Assembly: GCA_028723425.1 (NCBI GenBank)
Contig: JAQYEZ010000024.1
Span: 1-38,356, forward strand
DNA: 38,356 bases
Reading direction: 5' to 3'
From: Peptoniphilaceae bacterium
GTDB lineage: Bacteria > Bacillota > Clostridia > Tissierellales > Peptoniphilaceae
Positions 24,782-33,116 of the stretch are shown piece after piece; within the stretch, counting starts at the first letter, position 1; the number at the start of each line of letters is the position of its first letter. Under the pieces are notes generated by a model that was not told where the DNA came from, ran no database searches, and saw only the letters and a program-made list of their open reading frames with translations. Position numbers and translations under genes: made by a program.

Positions 24782-26572
24782 ATGAAAAAAATTCCCAAAA
24801 TAACAGTTTTAGCATCGACTGTTCTTTTATCCACTATATTTTCACCAAAAGCCCATGCCGCTAGTGAAGATATATACTACTATAAGTCAAACAACAATAC
24901 AGAAAAAATACAAGCAAGTGACACTTCAAAAGTATATACTTATAAGCTTAGCGAAGATAAACCACAAGCTAGTAAAGAAGAAAGTTTGGAAAATATAGCA
25001 AACGATTCTAACAAAGAAGTAGAAAATGAAGATTCTACAGACCTTAAGAAGGATACAGATTTAAATGATAAGTCTGTTCCTGTAAATAAAGCAAAGTCTA
25101 TTTCAGTTACTCCTCAAAAAGTTCAAGTAAAAACCTATAGCAATACAACCAATACAAAAAGTACAACAAGTAAAGAATCAACAAAAGCTAGTGATTCTTC
25201 TAATAAGAGCAATACTCAAACAAATTCATCATCTTTTTCTTATAGTGATGTTTATAAGTATACATCTATAGATTTGGATAATGGCCTAATAGGGAATACT
25301 TCTACTACAAGTAATTCAAATAAAAGTTCAAATACTTCTACCAATAATAGTCAAAAACAAGAAGAACTAAAAGTAGTAGATAAGACTTCTGATGGTAGAT
25401 ATGTCCTAAAATCTGATGGAGTTAATTCATACTACTATGACAATGGCGTTTTGCAAAAAAATAAGGATACAGTCTTAAATGGCAAATTCTATAGCCTAGA
25501 TTCCCAAGGAAAGGCAAATGTAGCCAAAAACAAATGGGTCAATGTTAATGGAGTAAAATATTATGCCAACCAAAACGGCTATACACAAGTAGGCCTAAAA
25601 AAGATTGGAAATACTACCTATAACTTTGAACAAAATGGCAAACTATCTGCAAATAAAACAATTTTTGCCAATGGAACTTACTATAAGATTAATAACCTTG
25701 GCATAGCCTCTGCTATTAGAAACCAATGGCTAGATTATAATGGTTCAACTTTCTATGTAAACAACAAAGGTGGAAAAGCAAGTGGCTTAACTGAAATTTC
25801 AGGCAAAACTTATTATTTTAACAATTCAGGTATGGTCAAAAACCTTCCCCTTCTTTATACAGGAGATAGGTTCTACAGCGTAGATAGCAAGGGAGTTGTT
25901 AGCCTAAAAAGAAATACTTGGGTAAATTACAAGGGCATAGATTACTACGCTAACAATGAAGGTTGGCGCTGTCAAGGAATTACAAATATAAATGGAAAAG
26001 TTTATAATCTAACCAAAAGTGGACCTGGCAAAAATTACTATGCTTATAGCGAAAAAGATAATGCAACCTATTACTTTGATAGCAATGGAGTAGGCACTCT
26101 AGTTTCTACTGGAAAGCCAAAAAAAGATTTAAATCTATTGGTAGGTTGGATGTATGATGGCATGAACAATAACATGACTTACAGCATGTCAGCTGCCCGT
26201 ACATCTGCCAATGCATCTGACTGTTCATCTGCCGTATTTAGGGCTATGATATATGCAGGCTTTAGGGATAAAGGTTCATTTATAGGAAACACAGAAACGC
26301 TCTTTAGCCTAGGAAGTAAAGGTCAGGTCCTAAAAGAAATTTCAGAAGATGAGATTGACTATGGAGATATATTTGTAGCTGGAGTTCCAGGACAAAGTCT
26401 TGGAGCAGGAGGTCATACAGGTATTATCTTAGATAAAAATACAATTATCCATTCAAACTACACCGACAATGGCATCAGCGTAACTCAAAGAAAAGGAAGA
26501 ATGGGAGATGCCAGTGGGTATCCGATAAGATATTATAGATTAGTTGGTGGATCAAGAAGATTATACATTTAA
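24782..26572 (+). CDS. Secreted cell-wall hydrolase: wall-binding repeats plus Amidase_5 domain
   Basis: A 596-residue exported peptidoglycan hydrolase. A signal peptide ends at about AHA-AS. A Ser/Thr/Asn-rich, probably disordered region runs to about residue 195. About ten choline/glucan-binding-type repeats of about 20 residues follow, such as NKWVNVNGVKYYANQNGYTQ and GKTYYFNNSG. The C-terminal domain from about residue 455 resembles Amidase_5, the catalytic part of pneumococcal phage Dp-1 Pal. It keeps Cys481 (DCSSAV), His545 (GGHTGI) and an HSNY motif at 557-560, giving an NlpC/P60-type active site. The start at 24782 follows GAGGT at good spacing; an upstream ATG at 24755 would add nine residues before the signal peptide. 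No holin or phage genes are adjacent, so a host wall-remodelling or bacteriocin-like role is likely. Confidence 0.85.
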   Translation: MKKIPKITVLASTVLLSTIFSPKAHAASEDIYYYKSNNNTEKIQASDTSKVYTYKLSEDKPQASKEESLENIANDSNKEVENEDSTDLKKDTDLNDKSVPVNKAKSISVTPQKVQVKTYSNTTNTKSTTSKESTKASDSSNKSNTQTNSSSFSYSDVYKYTSIDLDNGLIGNTSTTSNSNKSSNTSTNNSQKQEELKVVDKTSDGRYVLKSDGVNSYYYDNGVLQKNKDTVLNGKFYSLDSQGKANVAKNKWVNVNGVKYYANQNGYTQVGLKKIGNTTYNFEQNGKLSANKTIFANGTYYKINNLGIASAIRNQWLDYNGSTFYVNNKGGKASGLTEISGKTYYFNNSGMVKNLPLLYTGDRFYSVDSKGVVSLKRNTWVNYKGIDYYANNEGWRCQGITNINGKVYNLTKSGPGKNYYAYSEKDNATYYFDSNGVGTLVSTGKPKKDLNLLVGWMYDGMNNNMTYSMSAARTSANASDCSSAVFRAMIYAGFRDKGSFIGNTETLFSLGSKGQVLKEISEDEIDYGDIFVAGVPGQSLGAGGHTGIILDKNTIIHSNYTDNGISVTQRKGRMGDASGYPIRYYRLVGGSRRLYI

Positions 26573-26589
26573 AAATAAAGCAAATAACA

Positions 26590-26627
26590 AAAAAGTCTTA
26601 GTAAGAAAAAATATACTAAGGCTTTTT
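26590..26627 (+). terminator. Terminator of the cell-wall hydrolase gene
   Basis: A stem of AAAAAGTCTTAGTA with TACTAAGGCTTTTT (one G-U pair) ends in a T-run, 18 bases after the stop codon. Confidence 0.8.
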
Positions 26628-26760
26628 TGGTATGCCGACCTTGGTCTAATGCTAGGATCGTCAAAGTCCTGATTTGGGAAAATATAAAAAATGTTGGAAA
26701 ATTATCAAATTTAATAATTTAATCATTTACTCCTACAACTTATTATCACTTTAATTCATA

Positions 26761-26789
26761 TTGACAAAAGAATAAAAATAGCTTATAAT
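26761..26789 (+). promoter_or_regulatory. Promoter of the first oppA
   Basis: Consensus TTGACA (26761-26766) and TATAAT (26784-26789) with 17-base spacing, about 35 bases before the oppA start. Confidence 0.85.
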
Positions 26790-26823
26790 CATTTTACATT
26801 ATATTTTAAAGGAGAGAGAAGAA

Positions 26824-28962
26824 ATGAAAGTAAATAAACTGATCTCCTCTGTAATGGCTCTAGGCCTTGTATTTTCAATTGCTGGATGTGGTGGCAAAAA
26901 ATCCAACACTCCAAGTACAGAAGGTTCCATGCCAGCTAGTAACGGAGGATCGCAAGCAACAGAGAGTCAATCAGCAGATAAATTTGAATCGCAAACTTCA
27001 GATGATACTCTAGTAATTGGTACAACAGAAATGAATGGAGACTTCATCGAAGGCTTCACTAATAGTGCCTATGATATAAAGGTTAGAAACCTTATGGGTA
27101 TCCAAGGATCTGTTGGCTATAGGACTTATCAACAAAATGAAGAAGGGGAGTTTGTCTGGAATAGTGCAGTCTTAGCAGAAGAACCAAAAACTGTAGAAAA
27201 CAAAGATGGTTCAAAAACTACTACCTTCAAATTAAAAGATGACTTAAAATGGTCAGACGGCAAGCCAGTAACAGCTGATGATTATTTATGGAAATCCCTA
27301 ATGACATCAAATGGTGACTACAACCTAGTAACAGGATCAATAGAAATTGGTAACTATTCATTAAAAGGTTACGAAGATTATCGTGCTGGCAAAAATGAAG
27401 TCTTTGAAGGTATAAAGAAGATTGACGATCATACCTTTGAAGCTACAATAGATTCATCTTTCTTACCATATTATGAAGAAGAATCCCTAAAGATGTTTGA
27501 TCCAAGACCAATGCATCTTGAAGCACCAAATTTAGTAATCGATGTTAATAAAGTAGCAGTAAAACCTGACTATAAACTAACAGACGATGAAAAGAAAGCC
27601 TATATTGATTCAATCGACCAACAAATAGAAAATGAAAATAAAGATTTTGAAGCCAACAAAAAAGAAGCTGGTGGCAAGGTTGATGATGAAACTCAAAAGA
27701 AACACGATGAAAAGCTAGCAGGTCTTGAAGAAAGAAAGAAACAAGCAGAATCAGGTCAAGGACTAGATCCTACTAAACTTATATTTGAACAAGCTATGCT
27801 ATATGATACAGGAACATATAGAAAGAACCCAAGCGTAACACCTGGACCATATAAATTCGTAGAATTTAAAAACAATATGGTAAAACTTGAGAAAAATGAT
27901 AACTACGCTGGAGACTTCAAGGGTAGAAAACCATCTATACCAAAGATAATAGTCCAAGCAGTTAACCAAAAAATATCTATAGATCTTCTTGCAAATGGCG
28001 ATATCGATATTTGGGAAGAAGAAATGGAAGGTGCCAAAGTTGACCAAATGATAGCAGATGCTAAAGATGGAAAAATTGGTGGTTACCTAAACTATGACAG
28101 AAACGGTTATGGTAAACTAGTATTTTTAAATGATAGAGGAGCAACCAAGTACAAAGAAGTTAGACGTGCAGTAGCCTACCTAATGGACAGAAATGACTTC
28201 GTACAAAACTTTGCTGGTGGTTACGGTGTAGTAACAAACGGTATGTACGGATCAAGTCAATGGATGTATAAAGAAAGAGGAGCAGATCTAGAAAGTAAGC
28301 TTACCAACTATACTTTAAACGTTGATCAAGCGAATAAAGAATTAGATAATTCTCCATACAAATTCGAATCTGATGGAAAAACTGCTTGGGATCAAGAAAA
28401 AGCTCAAAAAGCCTACCAAGACAACCCAGAAAACTTCGATTATTGGAGATATGATAAGGATGGCAAGAAACTTCAAGTTAACCAATATGGTGCTCAAGAC
28501 TCTGGTATAACAACCCTACTAAATAACCAACTTCCAGACAATGCAAAACAAGCAGGTATGGAATATAACGTTCAAGCAGGAAACTTTACTACCTTACTTG
28601 ATTACTTATACTATCCAAAAGAAGATGCTGAATATACAGCCTTCAACATGGGATCAAACTTTGAAGTACCTTATGACCCTTACTTCCAATTTAACTCAGA
28701 AGGTAACGACAATACAGACAGAGTTAACGATCCTGAAGCTGATAAGCTAACAGTAGAATTAAGAAGCGTAGAACCAGGAAACAAAGAAGAATACTTAGAC
28801 AAGTGGGAAGCATTCAATATTTGGTTTAACGAAAATTTACCAGAAATTCCACTTTATGCTAACAAATACTACACAGGTTATTCAAAGAGAGTTAAGGGAT
28901 TTGATACAGCAACTCCATTCTGGGATGCAACCTATGAAATCAATAATATGAAACTAAAATAA
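26824..28962 (+). CDS. oppA: Oligopeptide ABC transporter substrate-binding lipoprotein, copy 1
   Basis: A 712-residue SBP_bac_5 family lipoprotein that captures peptides outside the membrane. The lipobox is IAGC with Cys22, followed by a Ser/Gly-rich linker. The SBP_bac_5 core is recognisable in LKDDLKWSDGKPVTADDYLW and VRRAVAYLMDRNDFVQNFAGG. Residues 250-315 form a Lys/Glu-rich predicted coiled coil not found in standard OppA, which is about 540 residues. The second copy at 29489 has exactly the same length and is very similar. The gene has its own promoter and a GGAGAGAG ribosome binding site. Substrate specificity cannot be read from the sequence. Confidence 0.93.
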   Translation: MKVNKLISSVMALGLVFSIAGCGGKKSNTPSTEGSMPASNGGSQATESQSADKFESQTSDDTLVIGTTEMNGDFIEGFTNSAYDIKVRNLMGIQGSVGYRTYQQNEEGEFVWNSAVLAEEPKTVENKDGSKTTTFKLKDDLKWSDGKPVTADDYLWKSLMTSNGDYNLVTGSIEIGNYSLKGYEDYRAGKNEVFEGIKKIDDHTFEATIDSSFLPYYEEESLKMFDPRPMHLEAPNLVIDVNKVAVKPDYKLTDDEKKAYIDSIDQQIENENKDFEANKKEAGGKVDDETQKKHDEKLAGLEERKKQAESGQGLDPTKLIFEQAMLYDTGTYRKNPSVTPGPYKFVEFKNNMVKLEKNDNYAGDFKGRKPSIPKIIVQAVNQKISIDLLANGDIDIWEEEMEGAKVDQMIADAKDGKIGGYLNYDRNGYGKLVFLNDRGATKYKEVRRAVAYLMDRNDFVQNFAGGYGVVTNGMYGSSQWMYKERGADLESKLTNYTLNVDQANKELDNSPYKFESDGKTAWDQEKAQKAYQDNPENFDYWRYDKDGKKLQVNQYGAQDSGITTLLNNQLPDNAKQAGMEYNVQAGNFTTLLDYLYYPKEDAEYTAFNMGSNFEVPYDPYFQFNSEGNDNTDRVNDPEADKLTVELRSVEPGNKEEYLDKWEAFNIWFNENLPEIPLYANKYYTGYSKRVKGFDTATPFWDATYEINNMKLK

Positions 28963-29071
28963 TTACTAAATTCATATTTTCCCTAGTATTAGTATAAAAA
29001 TAATTTCAATAAGGCTATAAGCTCTAAAAAATTTAATAACCTAGAAGAATATGCAAAAAAATAAATTATTA

Positions 29072-29099
29072 TTGACAAAAATTTCTACTAATGTATAAT
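29072..29099 (+). promoter_or_regulatory. Promoter without a downstream coding gene
   Basis: TTGACA (29072-29077) and TATAAT (29094-29099) with 16-base spacing. No open frame with a ribosome binding site follows. Instead three hairpins follow, the last terminator-like. The gap between the two oppA genes (28963-29488) otherwise holds only the second oppA promoter. Confidence 0.6.
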
Positions 29100-29105
29100 A
29101 GAAAT

Positions 29106-29310
29106 ATATTAAGGCTTTATAAGTTTAAATAACTAAATAGCACTTATAAAGCCTTATAGATTAAATTAGCTTATCTTTAATTTGCTATACATTTTCTATA
29201 CTAGCATGCCTTAAAAAATAGCAACAAAAGATAAACTTATTCATTAAATCGATTTTTTAGTATAAAATCTCTCTTTATGAAGTACAGTTTTCGCTGTACT
29301 TCTCTTCTTT
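29106..29310 (+). ncRNA. Candidate structured small RNA between the oppA genes
   Basis: From the predicted +1 near 29106 there are three stems. A perfect 15-base stem spans 29110-29124 and 29142-29156. A two-part stem pairs TTATCTTT (29171-29178) and TTGCTAT (29182-29188) with ATAGCAA (29218-29224) and AAAGATAA (29227-29234). A terminator-like GAAGTACAG/CTGTACTTC stem at 29279-29302 is followed by a T-rich TCTTCTTT. No protein is encoded. No known RNA family is recognised, so this rests on structure and promoter only. Confidence 0.45.
29279..29310 (+). terminator. Terminator-like hairpin upstream of the second oppA
   Basis: A perfect nine-base stem GAAGTACAG/CTGTACTTC with loop TTTTCG is followed by TCTTCTTT. 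It could end the candidate small RNA or read-through from the first oppA. Confidence 0.55.
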
Positions 29311-29423
29311 ATTATAAAAATAAATTTATAAATATACTTAGAATTAAATCCTTTATACTTATATTAGAAAGTAAGAATGTTTAATTAATAACAATCTATA
29401 GTTGCGTCTCTTTTTTAAGGGTG

Positions 29424-29452
29424 TTGACAAAAAAATAAGCATAAAATATAAT
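29424..29452 (+). promoter_or_regulatory. Promoter of the second oppA
   Basis: Consensus TTGACA (29424-29429) and TATAAT (29447-29452) with 17-base spacing, about 37 bases before the start. The layout closely resembles the promoter of the first copy. Confidence 0.85.
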
Positions 29453-29488
29453 GAATACATATAAAAAAAGAAGAAAAGGAGAGATAGG

Positions 29489-31627
29489 ATGAAAGTAAAA
29501 AGAATTTTCTCGTCTGTAATGGCCCTAGGTTTAGTGGTGACTCTTGCAGCATGCGGTGGAAAGGATTCCAATAAGGGATCTGCTACTGGATCAGCTAGTA
29601 CAGAAGGATCGCAAACAGGAGCAGACGCTACAAGTGTCGATAAATTCGAATCTGTTACATCAGATGACACCCTTGTTATAGGTGTAAGCTCAATTGGTGG
29701 AGATTTTATTCAAGGTTTTGCAAACTCTACTAACGATGTAAAAATTAGACAACTTATGGGTATCCAAGGTAATACAGGTTATGGAACCTATGTTCAAGAT
29801 GAACAAGGCGCTTGGGTTTGGAATAAAGCAGTACTTGCAGAAGAACCAAAAACAAAAGATAATGAAGACGGTTCAAAAACAGTTACCTATAAACTTAAAG
29901 AAGGTTTAAAATGGTCTGATGGCAAACCTGTAACATCAGATGATTACATCTGGAAAACACTTATGTTGTCAAGTCCAAGTTATAGTCTAGTTACTGGCTC
30001 AACAGAAATAGGTGCAGACTCTGCCAAAGGCTATGAAGCCTATCACAGTGGAAAAACAGATGCTCTAGAAGGAATCAAAAAAATCGATGATTTAACCTTT
30101 GAAGCTGTAATTGATGCATCTTTCTTACCATACTATGAAGAAGAATCTCTAAAAGCATTTGATTTAAGACCTATGCACTTAGAAGCACCAAATCTAATCA
30201 TAGATGTTAACAAGGTAGCAGTAAATCCAGACTACAAATTAACAGATGAAGATAAAAAAGCTTACACAGATTCTATTGATCAACAAATTGCCAAAGAAAA
30301 TGAAGATTTTGATGCAATGAAAAAAGAAGCAGAAGATGGCAAAGTTGATGAACAAGATCAAAAAGCACACGATGATAAAATAGCAGGCCTTGAAGATAGA
30401 AAGAAAAAAGCTGAATCAGGAGAGGGAATTGACCCAACTCAACTTCTATTTGAACAAGCTATGCTATTTGATACAGAAACCTACAGAAAGAATCCATCAG
30501 TTACTGCTGGATCATATAAGTTTGTAGAATTTAAGAACAACATGGTTAAACTTGAAAAAGATGATAACTATGTTGGAGACTTCAAAGGCAAAAAACCTTC
30601 AATTCCTAAGGTAATAGTTCAAGTAGTTAACCCAAAAATTTCAATCGATCTATTAGAAAATGGCGATATTGATGTTTGGCAAGAAGAAACTGAAGGAGCT
30701 AAAATTGACCAAATGAGAAAAGCAGCTGATGATGGAAAAATCGGTGGTTATTTGACCTTTGATAGAAATGGTTATGGTAACCTAGTATTCCTTAACGATA
30801 GATCAGCAACTCAATATGCAGAAGTTAGACGTGCAGTAGCCTACCTAATGGACAGAAATGACTTTGTACAAAACTTTGCCAGTGGATATGGTGTAGTAAC
30901 AAATGGTATGTATGGTACTAGCCAATGGATGTATAAGGAAAGAGGAGCAGATCTTGAAGCAAAACTTACAAATTATACCCTAAACATTGACCAAGCAAAC
31001 ACAGAATTAGACAATTCACCATACAAATTTGAATCTGATGGAAAAACTCCATGGGATAAAGAAAAAGCTCAAAAAGAATATCAATCAAACGCAGCAGGAT
31101 TTGATTATTGGAGATACGACGAAAAAGGTAAAAAATTACAAATTAACCAATATGGTGCTCAAGACTCTGGTATTACAACCTTGTTAAACAACCAACTTCC
31201 AGACAATGCAAAACAAGCAGGTATGGAGTATAACGTTCAAGCAGGAGATTTCAATACCTTACTCCAATACCTAACCTTCCCTAAAGAAGATGCTGAATAT
31301 ACAGCTTTCAACATGGGAACCAACTTTGGTACACCATTTGACCCATACTACCAATACAACTCTAAAGGATTTAACAATAAAGACAAGGTTAATGATCCTG
31401 AAGCTGATAAAATTACTGAAGAGTTAAGAAGAACAAAACCTGGTGATAAAGAAAAATATCTAGATAAATGGGAAGAATTTGAAGTTTGGTTTAACAAGAA
31501 CCTACCAGAAATTCCACTATATTCTAACCAATACAATACAGGTTATTCAAAAAGAGTTGAAGGTTTCGAAACAGCTACTCCATATTGGGATGTAACTTAC
31601 GAAATCAATAACATGAAACTTAAATAA
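29489..31627 (+). CDS. oppA: Oligopeptide ABC transporter substrate-binding lipoprotein, copy 2
   Basis: A 712-residue paralogue of the preceding oppA, similar along its full length. The lipobox is LAAC with Cys22. The core motifs VRRAVAYLMDRNDFVQNFAS and INQYGAQDSGITTLLNNQLP are nearly unchanged between copies. The coiled-coil insertion lies at about residues 250-315 (DEDKKAYTDSIDQQIAKENE onward) and is conserved but more divergent than the core. Tandem duplication with separate promoters suggests differential expression or different peptide preference. AAAGGAGAG precedes the ATG and a terminator follows, so it is uncoupled from oppB. Confidence 0.93.
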   Translation: MKVKRIFSSVMALGLVVTLAACGGKDSNKGSATGSASTEGSQTGADATSVDKFESVTSDDTLVIGVSSIGGDFIQGFANSTNDVKIRQLMGIQGNTGYGTYVQDEQGAWVWNKAVLAEEPKTKDNEDGSKTVTYKLKEGLKWSDGKPVTSDDYIWKTLMLSSPSYSLVTGSTEIGADSAKGYEAYHSGKTDALEGIKKIDDLTFEAVIDASFLPYYEEESLKAFDLRPMHLEAPNLIIDVNKVAVNPDYKLTDEDKKAYTDSIDQQIAKENEDFDAMKKEAEDGKVDEQDQKAHDDKIAGLEDRKKKAESGEGIDPTQLLFEQAMLFDTETYRKNPSVTAGSYKFVEFKNNMVKLEKDDNYVGDFKGKKPSIPKVIVQVVNPKISIDLLENGDIDVWQEETEGAKIDQMRKAADDGKIGGYLTFDRNGYGNLVFLNDRSATQYAEVRRAVAYLMDRNDFVQNFASGYGVVTNGMYGTSQWMYKERGADLEAKLTNYTLNIDQANTELDNSPYKFESDGKTPWDKEKAQKEYQSNAAGFDYWRYDEKGKKLQINQYGAQDSGITTLLNNQLPDNAKQAGMEYNVQAGDFNTLLQYLTFPKEDAEYTAFNMGTNFGTPFDPYYQYNSKGFNNKDKVNDPEADKITEELRRTKPGDKEKYLDKWEEFEVWFNKNLPEIPLYSNQYNTGYSKRVEGFETATPYWDVTYEINNMKLK

Positions 31628-31657
31628 TATTAATATATTATAATTAAATATCTATCT

Positions 31658-31698
31658 AGCTTGCCTTTATTAAGTAAATGCTATAACAAAGGCAGGCT
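31658..31698 (+). other. Hairpin behind the second oppA
   Basis: AGCTTGCCTTT (31658-31668) pairs with AAAGGCAGGCT (31688-31698) over 11 positions with one G-U pair. No T-run follows. It may protect the mRNA 3' end ahead of the terminator at 31711. Confidence 0.4.
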
Positions 31699-31710
31699 TA
31701 TAGATCAAAT

Positions 31711-31736
31711 AAAAGCAGTGCGAGGTCACTGCTTTT
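31711..31736 (+). terminator. Terminator of the second oppA
   Basis: A ten-base stem AAAAGCAGTG/CACTGCTTTT with a six-base loop ends in TTTTAT. The rest of the 525-base gap to oppB holds AT-rich sequence with repeated short palindromes and the oppB promoter. Confidence 0.8.
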
Positions 31737-31872
31737 ATAGTACATAGTAAATTTACAAATAAATCATAAAAAAATTAATGTTTTCAAGCTTTAACACATT
31801 ATATAAATATATTAAACAGTATATAAATTCATAGGCTTATTTGGTTAAAATTAGCAAAATATTTAAAATGAA

Positions 31873-31962
31873 TATAAATTTATAACTATGAAAAAGTATT
31901 CCTTAGCTACAAATTTTGATAAATTTATATGTATAAGTTTTAAATAAAATGAAATTTATATC
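31873..31962. repeat. AT-rich palindromic repeats before oppB
   Basis: TATAAATTTATA (31873-31884), ATAAATTTATAT (31919-31930) and GAAATTTATATC (31951-31962) recur, the last just before the oppB promoter. A related TATAAATTCATA lies further upstream near 31832. They could be operators, but AT-rich background can also make such patterns. Confidence 0.3.
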
Positions 31963-31972
31963 AGTTGACTAA

Positions 31973-32001
31973 TTGACAAATAGAGGACTATATATTATTA
32001 T
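31973..32001 (+). promoter_or_regulatory. Promoter of the oppB-oppC-oppD-oppF unit
   Basis: TTGACA (31973-31978) and TATTAT (31996-32001) with 17-base spacing give a leader of about 145 bases before oppB. I see no recognisable riboswitch or T-box in the leader. Confidence 0.65.
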
Positions 32002-32152
32002 ATGAGTTATGATATTATAAGTTTTAATACAATAAGTGATATTAATATTTATAAAAAATTCTTTATATTATGATAATCGAAGACTTGCTTGGTGGATATA
32101 AAAGTTGGTTTTTTGTCTTACATAATAAGGAAAAAAGAAGGAAGGGAGAAAA

Positions 32153-33115
32153 ATGTTACGATACATAGGAAAAAGAATCATTAACTTGATTCCTGTAGCA
32201 CTTATTATATCTGTTTTGATATTTGTATTATCAAAAGCAATGCCTGGAGATCCTATTAGAGCTATGATACCTCAAGATGGTAGAATGACTAAAGCTCAAC
32301 AAGAAGAGCTATATAAGACTCTTGAACATAGGTATGGTTATGACAGGTCATTGCCTGAACAATACGTACTTTGGATGGGTAGGACCTTAAAAGGAGATTT
32401 TGGAGAATCTACTCAAGCAAGAGAGCCAGTTAAAAAATACTTGGCTGAGCCTTTAAGAAATACTATTTATTTAAACTTAGGCTCAACTATTATTTCATTT
32501 GTCCTATCTATACTTATAGGAATTAGGTCGGCGGTTCATAGGGGAGGCTTTTTTGATAGATTCTTCCAAGTCTTTACTTTGATAGGAATTTCACTACCTA
32601 CATTCTTTATAGGCTTATTCTTAATTTTCTTATTTGCCTTTAGATTAAAATGGTTCCCAGCCAATGGTATGCCTAGGGGTAATTCTTTTGGTGAGTGGGT
32701 CAGGTACTTGGTATTACCAACCTTGACTTTGACTTTTGGATCTATGGCATCTATATCAAGATATGTAAGAAATGCCATGCTTGATTCTTTGGACCAAGAC
32801 TACATTAGAACTGCTAGGGCAAAGGGTCTAAGGGAGAAAACTGTTATATATTCACATGCTTTTAGGAATGCTCTTATACCAGTAGTTACAGCTATGACAT
32901 GGGCTATACTTGGTATGTTTTCAGGTTCTGCAATTACAGAAACCATCTTTGCTTATAGAGGTATAGGAAACCTCCTTATCAAGGGTGTTTTGGCCCAAGA
33001 CTACAATGTTATCTTGGCTCTATCAATGTTTTATGCTATTTTAACCTTGTTAGGTAACTTGTTGATGGATATTGCTTATGCCCTAGTAGATCCAAGAGTA
33101 AAATTGGAGGCTTAG
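32153..33115 (+). CDS. oppB: Oligopeptide ABC transporter permease OppB
   Basis: A 320-residue inner-membrane permease of normal family length with six predicted membrane helices. The first helix is near residues 10-30 (IPVALIISVLIFVLSKAMPGDP). The EAA cytoplasmic loop that docks the ATPases is YIRTARAKGLREKTVIYSHAFRNALIPV, and the C-terminus ends DIAYALVDPRVKLEA. A GGAAGGGAG ribosome binding site precedes the ATG. The stop is one base before oppC. Unlike its partner OppC it has no extra domain. Confidence 0.95.
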   Translation: MLRYIGKRIINLIPVALIISVLIFVLSKAMPGDPIRAMIPQDGRMTKAQQEELYKTLEHRYGYDRSLPEQYVLWMGRTLKGDFGESTQAREPVKKYLAEPLRNTIYLNLGSTIISFVLSILIGIRSAVHRGGFFDRFFQVFTLIGISLPTFFIGLFLIFLFAFRLKWFPANGMPRGNSFGEWVRYLVLPTLTLTFGSMASISRYVRNAMLDSLDQDYIRTARAKGLREKTVIYSHAFRNALIPVVTAMTWAILGMFSGSAITETIFAYRGIGNLLIKGVLAQDYNVILALSMFYAILTLLGNLLMDIAYALVDPRVKLEA

Positions 33116-33116
33116 A

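Noticed and set aside
32008-32152. T-box or riboswitch in the oppB leader
   Set aside because: The leader of about 145 bases has only weak pairing (AAGAC/GTCTT) and none of the conserved motifs of known leaders.
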